Origin: Ptychodera flava
Lineage: Eukaryota; Hemichordata; Enteropneusta; Ptychoderidae
Direction: 5' to 3'
NCBI RefSeq assembly: GCF_041260155.1
Contig: NC_091933.1
Location: 38,538,793-38,602,792 of the forward strand
DNA: 64,000 nt
The notes beneath the pieces are model-generated. The model was not told the DNA's origin and made no database searches. It saw only the letters and a list, made by a program, of their open reading frames with translations. This document shows, in pieces, positions 59,561-64,000 of the stretch. The translations under genes and the position numbers were made by a program. Positions within the stretch are counted from its first letter, which is position 1; every line of letters begins with the position of its first letter.

Positions 59561-60926
59561 AATTTTATTTTTTATTTTTTTTTATTAATCTCGAACCAAC
59601 AGGTTGCCCCAATAACAGGTTCGTTTGAAAATAAAAATATAATACAAAAACGAAAAATATATAACAGTTACACGTAAACAAACAGACAGGAGAATTCACA
59701 TAAGAAATAACCAAAAAACAGCAACACAGCGAAAGACACACAGAAAAACATCCAGATAAAAGTAATCATTCAGAAAAAAGGATCTTACATAATCCATGAC
59801 GAAAATTACTTAAGTTATTAAAAATATCTAAATTTTGCTTGTTACAGATAGAATTAAAATATGTCTGAGATCGTGATAAAAATGAGTGTTTCAAGATATT
59901 CGTACGTGCTGACACTGGTCTAAAAAGAACAGCACGACGCAATGTAAAAGCAGGAACGTTAAAATGAATCTGTGCAAGGACATCTGGTACACTATAAACT
60001 GAGTGAAGGATTTTATAAAGAAAAAGTGTGTCTAAAAATTTTCGCCTGTTCTCCAATGTGGGGAGGCGAAATTCATAACATAGGTTACTATACAGAGCCC
60101 TTGAGTAAGCCATCGATTTTCGGAAACAAAGATACTTGATAAATTTTATTTGGACTCTTTCTAATTTCCTTATTAAATATAGTTGATGAGGGGACCAGAT
60201 GGGTGAGCAGTATTCAACGTGGCTTCTGACGTAGGAGACATACAATGTTTTTAAAACTTTGATGCTATTAAAATATTTACAAGAACGCTTGATAAATCCA
60301 AGCATTTTAAAAGCCTTTGAAACAACATGGTTAATGTGCATACTCCAGTTAAGTTTACTTGTTAAAAATACACCAAGGTCTTTTACAAAGTTGGTGCGAG
60401 TCAAGATAGTTTGCTTAGCACATCTGTAAGGAAATATTTTGACGTTTTTTTTCAAAGTGAATGAAATACATGAACATTTTTAACATTTAATGACAACTTC
60501 CATTTGCTCGTCCACTTCACAACCTGGTTGATATCTTGTTGTAGTTTGATGCAATCGGACATATCAGTAATGGCCATAAATAACTTGGAATCGTCAGCAT
60601 ACAAAGATAAATTTGCATGGTTCATGCATTCAGACATGTCATTGATATAAAGTACAAAGAGGAGCGGACCCAAAATAGACCCTTGGGGTACACCTGATGT
60701 GACATGTCCCCATGATGACAGTTCCCCGTCAAAAGCTACCCTTTGTAAACGACATTGAAGATATGTGGAAAGCCAGGTTAACAGATTACCACCTATACCA
60801 TATGACTGAAGTTTATGAATTAATAAAGTGTGGTCGACCGAGTCAAAAGCTTTTGAAAAATCCAAGTAAATAGAGTCAACCTGCCCTCCTTTGTCCATCA
60901 CTGTGCTGATATAATTAATATAAGAT
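59561..60926 (-). mobile_element. 5'-truncated LINE (RT and C-terminal part)
   Basis: A jockey/CR1-like non-LTR element on the - strand, starting within the reverse transcriptase and ending in an A-rich tail (plus-strand TTTTATTTTTTATTTTTTTT at 59564-59583). ATCCGAA at 59554-59560 and 60927-60933 is a possible 7-base target duplication, though the palindromic host makes this uncertain. Confidence 0.8.
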
Positions 60927-60946
60927 ATCCGAAGCAGACTACCCAA
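59766..60946 (-). pseudogene. LINE reverse transcriptase fragment
   Basis: Two frames that overlap near 60452-60455 belong to one broken protein. The first (60946-60452; LINE sequence from about 60926) has YLDFSKAFDSVDHTLL, SGVPQGSILGPLLFVLYIND and the catalytic LYADDSKLF. The second (60455-59766) has LGVFLTSKLNW, VRSHVEYCSPIWSP and RKFLDTLFLYKILH, the thumb and C-terminal region. One frameshift separates them. Endonuclease and ORF1 are absent because of 5' truncation. Confidence 0.9.
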
Positions 60947-60970
60947 CTAAGGAGCGCCTGTGCACTAGAC

Positions 60971-61564
60971 AGAGTTCGTGTTTCCGTAAATTAGGCATTG
61001 AACTTGACAATATAGGCAATAACTAGAATCATCGACCATCGCCTGACAAGTGCACCATAGTCAGCTGTACATGAGTTGCGTGGCGTGGTGAGCAGGTTCC
61101 CATGGGTATTTATTTTTTGAAACGCGTACTTCAAAGGTCACGAACTCATTTTGCTGCTACACGGCGCGGCGCGGCACAGATGATTTTGAGAAATTCGGGA
61201 ACAAATTTTGTCATCTATTGACACATTTTCCTTCTTCATAAAAGCCAATACCCCAAGAAGTACTTTACAAAATGTGCACGCGAGGCCATTCAGTTCATAT
61301 CTGGTTTGGTTTGTAGGCATGTAGCCTACAGGCTACTGGACTGCACTGGCTAAAAAATCTCTGACATGTCACGTATCTCGTCTTCGGGGGTCTTGACATG
61401 TACTTTTCAATGTACAGTTCTTCAGCAGTATAAAATCACAAAGATCATAAGTTATATAAATTACACAATAGGTTATAGCGTAACTCAAATTCTCTTTTGT
61501 TTGGTTTTTGTGTTTTCAGAATGTCAACTTTGGAACACATGGTACTAATGATGCTATTATTTGT

Positions 61565-61634
<70 letters not shown>

Positions 61635-62054
61635 TGGACAGACAGACCGAGATAGAGACAGATGCAGCGACAAAGGAGGGAAAGAAACGAATACATCAGA
61701 TAGGCTGAAAAAGAGTGGTAGACAGTGAGAAAGTGAAATAGATGACCCGACAGGAAGAGAACTGAGATGTGAATTAAAACTACAAACACTGCGGTCACAG
61801 CTCAATCAGCTGTAACTTTTGAACCATTTCCACTTTTGTCGTTCTGTTCACATGATGCAGTTTCCTATTCTGCTCCAGAAGCCATGTGATTGACTAGTGT
61901 TTGACTTGACATATAGAGACTGTCGACATAGAGATTACCTTTGCAGGCATATGTTACTGCATGTGTCATGTGTCACGACAATTTGGGACGAACATCGCCC
62001 CCACCGACAGAATATGGTGGCTGGTACTGTTTCCTGATCGACACACTATAAAGT
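60971..62054. other. Intergenic, no gene recognised
   Basis: Holds a (GA)n tract at 61566-61632. No exon recognised. Confidence 0.5.
61566..61632. repeat. (GA)n microsatellite
   Basis: About 33 GA units. The Leu-Ser repeats on the - strand are artefacts. Confidence 0.95.
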
Positions 62055-62397
62055 AGTGCTCACCTCGAAAGTGAAATATTTCAAGCTTTTGCTCAAACTT
62101 TGCTTATCGAAACTTTCAACATTCTCTTACAAAGTCAAGCATAAAAATATAGAGTCACAGCGCAAAGTTTTGTATAAGAAAAACAACATTTAACGAGATT
62201 TGAAATTCTAAATGGCCGTCATTCCTGTTATTTAGAAAAATAAAATTTCAGAGTTTCAAAAAAAAACTAACATGGTGAAATCTGTACTCAGTCCGAGGGT
62301 TTCAAAATGAGCCCCCAACGGTAGACCAGAAAAGAATAGGAAAAACTGGGTCCAAACATCTCTCCCGAGGCCTATTCTACCCCGGGATTCTACCTCA
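62055..62397 (+). repeat. Interspersed repeat D, copy 3
   Basis: CACCTCGAAAGTGAAATATT at the start, AAATGGCCGTCATTCCTGTT in the middle and TTTCAAAATGAGCCCCCAAC then CTATTCTACCCC toward the end. It matches copies at 46095 and 48338 in order and orientation, and directly abuts family C copy 1. Confidence 0.62.
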
Positions 62398-63451
62398 GAC
62401 TGCGTTCACAAATAATTTTGGAAGCGGGGGGGGGGGGGGGGGGGGGCTGGGGGGGGGCGCTGGACGAATCGCGATTGAAATCTTATTTTTTCAGATCCCC
62501 TCAATACCCTAAAAATAGTTCAAACCCCCGGGCCCAATCTATATGATAAAAAATGTTCAAGTCCCTCAACTATAGCCTCATATTTATGAGGTATGTACGT
62601 GCAGACAAAGTAAACATATAGTGCACAGTTCTGCTCGCATTTTTGATGCACACATAGTTTATGTTGTAGTGGTTATAGAAATGTTGCCAGCAGTTGTAGA
62701 GCCATATTCTTCAGGCAAGTTCTTAAATTGATTCATTTTTAAATGAATTAGTGGACTTAGATTAATCAGTCTTAGCCGACAAGTGAATCCAAAACTGTTC
62801 GGGTCAATGGGACCAGCTGAAGAGCACCCAAAATGACGATCTTGAGAGAGTATGCAAATTGTAAATTCCTGGCTACACTTTGCCAAATAGTGACAAAATG
62901 AGCACCGTTACCTATCCTCAAAAATCATAAAAAGTACAAGACATGTATGCCCTATATACTACTTAAAACGTTTACAAAATTGATAATACTGGAAGGTTCA
63001 AGTTGAAATATTACACTATAAATAAAACTTTTTAAGGAGGGGGGGGGGTCGTCGGAACTCTGCTCAAAGGTTGCCAGGGACCCCTACGACCGATGTAAAT
63101 ACTGTATCTAGGGTACATTGGCGATTGATGAAAGTTGAAACATGCTTGTTAACAATGAATATCGTAAACTTTATATGTTGCAGCTATGTTGAAGTGATGC
63201 ATATAGATATCATGCATGAAATACATTGTTTGTAAACAAGAAAGTCGCACACGCGCAGTTCCGACGACCACCGTCTTTTATCTCTGACATTGTGGGTGTA
63301 AACAATAGCAAATTTGGTGAAAAATAAGAAAAATCTGTTTATTCACTCAATTTTTCATTGAAATTAGAATCTTTACTGTTCTACTGTAACACAGTTTTAC
63401 TTTTGTGTTATTGAACGAACGATGATAATGTGAACATCCAGTATCCAGTTG
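62398..63451 (+). mobile_element. Harbinger-like MITE family C, copy 1
   Basis: Begins GACTGCGTTCACAAATAA, then a G-run of about 21 (62426-62446), then GCGATTGAAATCTTATTTTT and TCAGATCCCCTCAATACCCT. Its body matches copy 2 (for example TACTGGAAGGTT, TTGGGTGTAA/GTGGGTGTAA, GCAAATTTGGT). It is interrupted at 63033-63273 by a smaller element. No transposase. Confidence 0.65.
63033..63273. mobile_element. Small MITE nested in family C copy 1
   Basis: TCGTCGGAACT (63049-63059) and its complement AGTTCCGACGA (63257-63267) bound an insert that is absent from copy 2, where AAATAAATGTTTTCATCTCTG is continuous. CTTTT on both sides may be the target duplication but is low complexity. A G-run expands the left end. 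Confidence 0.6.
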
Positions 63452-63454
63452 TAA

Positions 63455-64000
63455 GGCTGCGTTCACAAATAACGATTTGGGAGGGGGGGGGGCTGGAGGA
63501 ATCACGATTGAAATCTTATTATTTTCAGATCCCCCCTCGATACCCTAAAACATTTCAAATGCCCCCCCCCCCCTCTATTGGTCTCAGCCAACTTGAGTTA
63601 ATCCAACTCTGGCCAGGTCAATTGCTCCTTTCGAAGAGCACACAAATGACAATCATGAGAGAGTAGGCAAATTGTGAATTCTGGCCAATTGCCATATTGT
63701 AAAAAACTGAGCACAGTACCAAAAATTTGTTTCAAAAGTACAAGACATATATGAATTAGATGCTATTCAAAACTGACATTACTGGAAGGTTAAAATATTC
63801 CATCAAATAAATGTTTTCATCTCTGAAATTTTGGGTGTAATAATTGCAAATTTGGTTAAAAAATAAATAATTCCATTTAGTCACATATCATATTTTTTAA
63901 TTTCGTCTCTACTGTTCCAAGTTTTACTTTTGTATTATTTTACCATAAGAATGTGAAAATTTAGAAAATCAAGCATGGTGACCCCATCTTTTTCTTTAAT
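63455..64000 (+). mobile_element. Harbinger-like MITE family C, copy 2 (runs off the window)
   Basis: Begins GGCTGCGTTCACAAATAACG after TAA, then a G-run, ATCACGATTGAAATCTTATT and a C-run. It lies head-to-tail with copy 1, three bases away. GGTGACCCC near 63980 resembles the subterminal motif of elements A and B, so the right end is probably just beyond the window. Confidence 0.62.

Larger units (their letters stand above)
59410..60970. mobile_element. Palindromic hAT-like MITE carrying a LINE insertion
   Basis: The 8-base target duplication CACTAGAC lies at 59410-59417 and 60963-60970. The ends are inverted repeats starting CACAGGCGCTCCTTAGTTGG and continuing GTAGTCTGC. The left part runs on into a 46-base hairpin (59460-59566) with ATCGATCCGAAAAT arms. 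The LINE at 59561-60926 sits in the right arm; without it the element is about 170 bases and almost wholly self-complementary. The ends share CACAGGCGCT with the foldback at 46291. Confidence 0.8.

Noticed and set aside
61445-61805. Leu-Ser repeat frames on the - strand
   Set aside because: Translation of the (GA)n microsatellite.

Overview
The window looks like nuclear DNA of an animal, most likely an invertebrate deuterostome (hemichordate, lancelet or similar). Reasons: split genes with GT-AG introns, AT-rich sequence, many microsatellites, non-vertebrate-looking LINEs and MITEs, and a Prickle gene close to the vertebrate genes in its PET and LIM regions. The phylum is an inference; no species was identified.

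Left third (about 2.7-25.6 kb, + strand): one planar-cell-polarity gene, Prickle. I place six coding exons at 2717-2767, 3074-3159, 18820-19000, 20461-20712, 22230-22433 and 23300-24580. All junctions are GT-AG and in phase, giving 684 codons plus stop. The product has a PET domain, three LIM domains, a basic/Ser-rich tail with a PPDY motif, and a C-terminal CaaX box (CVVS). Intron 2 is about 15.7 kb and holds a minisatellite and a small palindromic insert.

Middle (about 30-41 kb): nested mobile elements, then two host genes. Two PIF/Harbinger-like non-autonomous elements with TTA-type target duplications lie almost end to end (30340-31424 and 31435-37205). The second was hit by a LINE whose two pieces lie in opposite orientations and interlock: a textbook twin-priming (5' inversion) product with an 11-bp target duplication. 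Next, on the - strand, are two tandem, intronless fatty-acid-binding-protein-like genes (39497-39901 and 40331-40753), one with a clear TATA box.

Right third (41-64 kb): mostly repeats. There is a 3' LINE tail (43.1-43.5 kb), a 1.2-kb foldback element with 8-bp target duplications (46291-47511), three copies of an interspersed repeat containing a GGCCGCCAT core, and a palindromic hAT-like MITE carrying a 5'-truncated LINE (59418-60962). At the right end are tandem copies of a third Harbinger-like family; a third copy lies reversed at the left edge. A weak candidate promoter plus first exon lies at 52.1-52.9 kb.

No CRISPR array, rRNA, convincing tRNA, retrovirus or Polinton was seen. I did not find a new multi-gene system. 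The most informative items are the LINE inversion, the two CACAGGCGC-ended inverted-repeat elements, and the intronless FABP pair that lacks the usual C-terminal ligand arginine.
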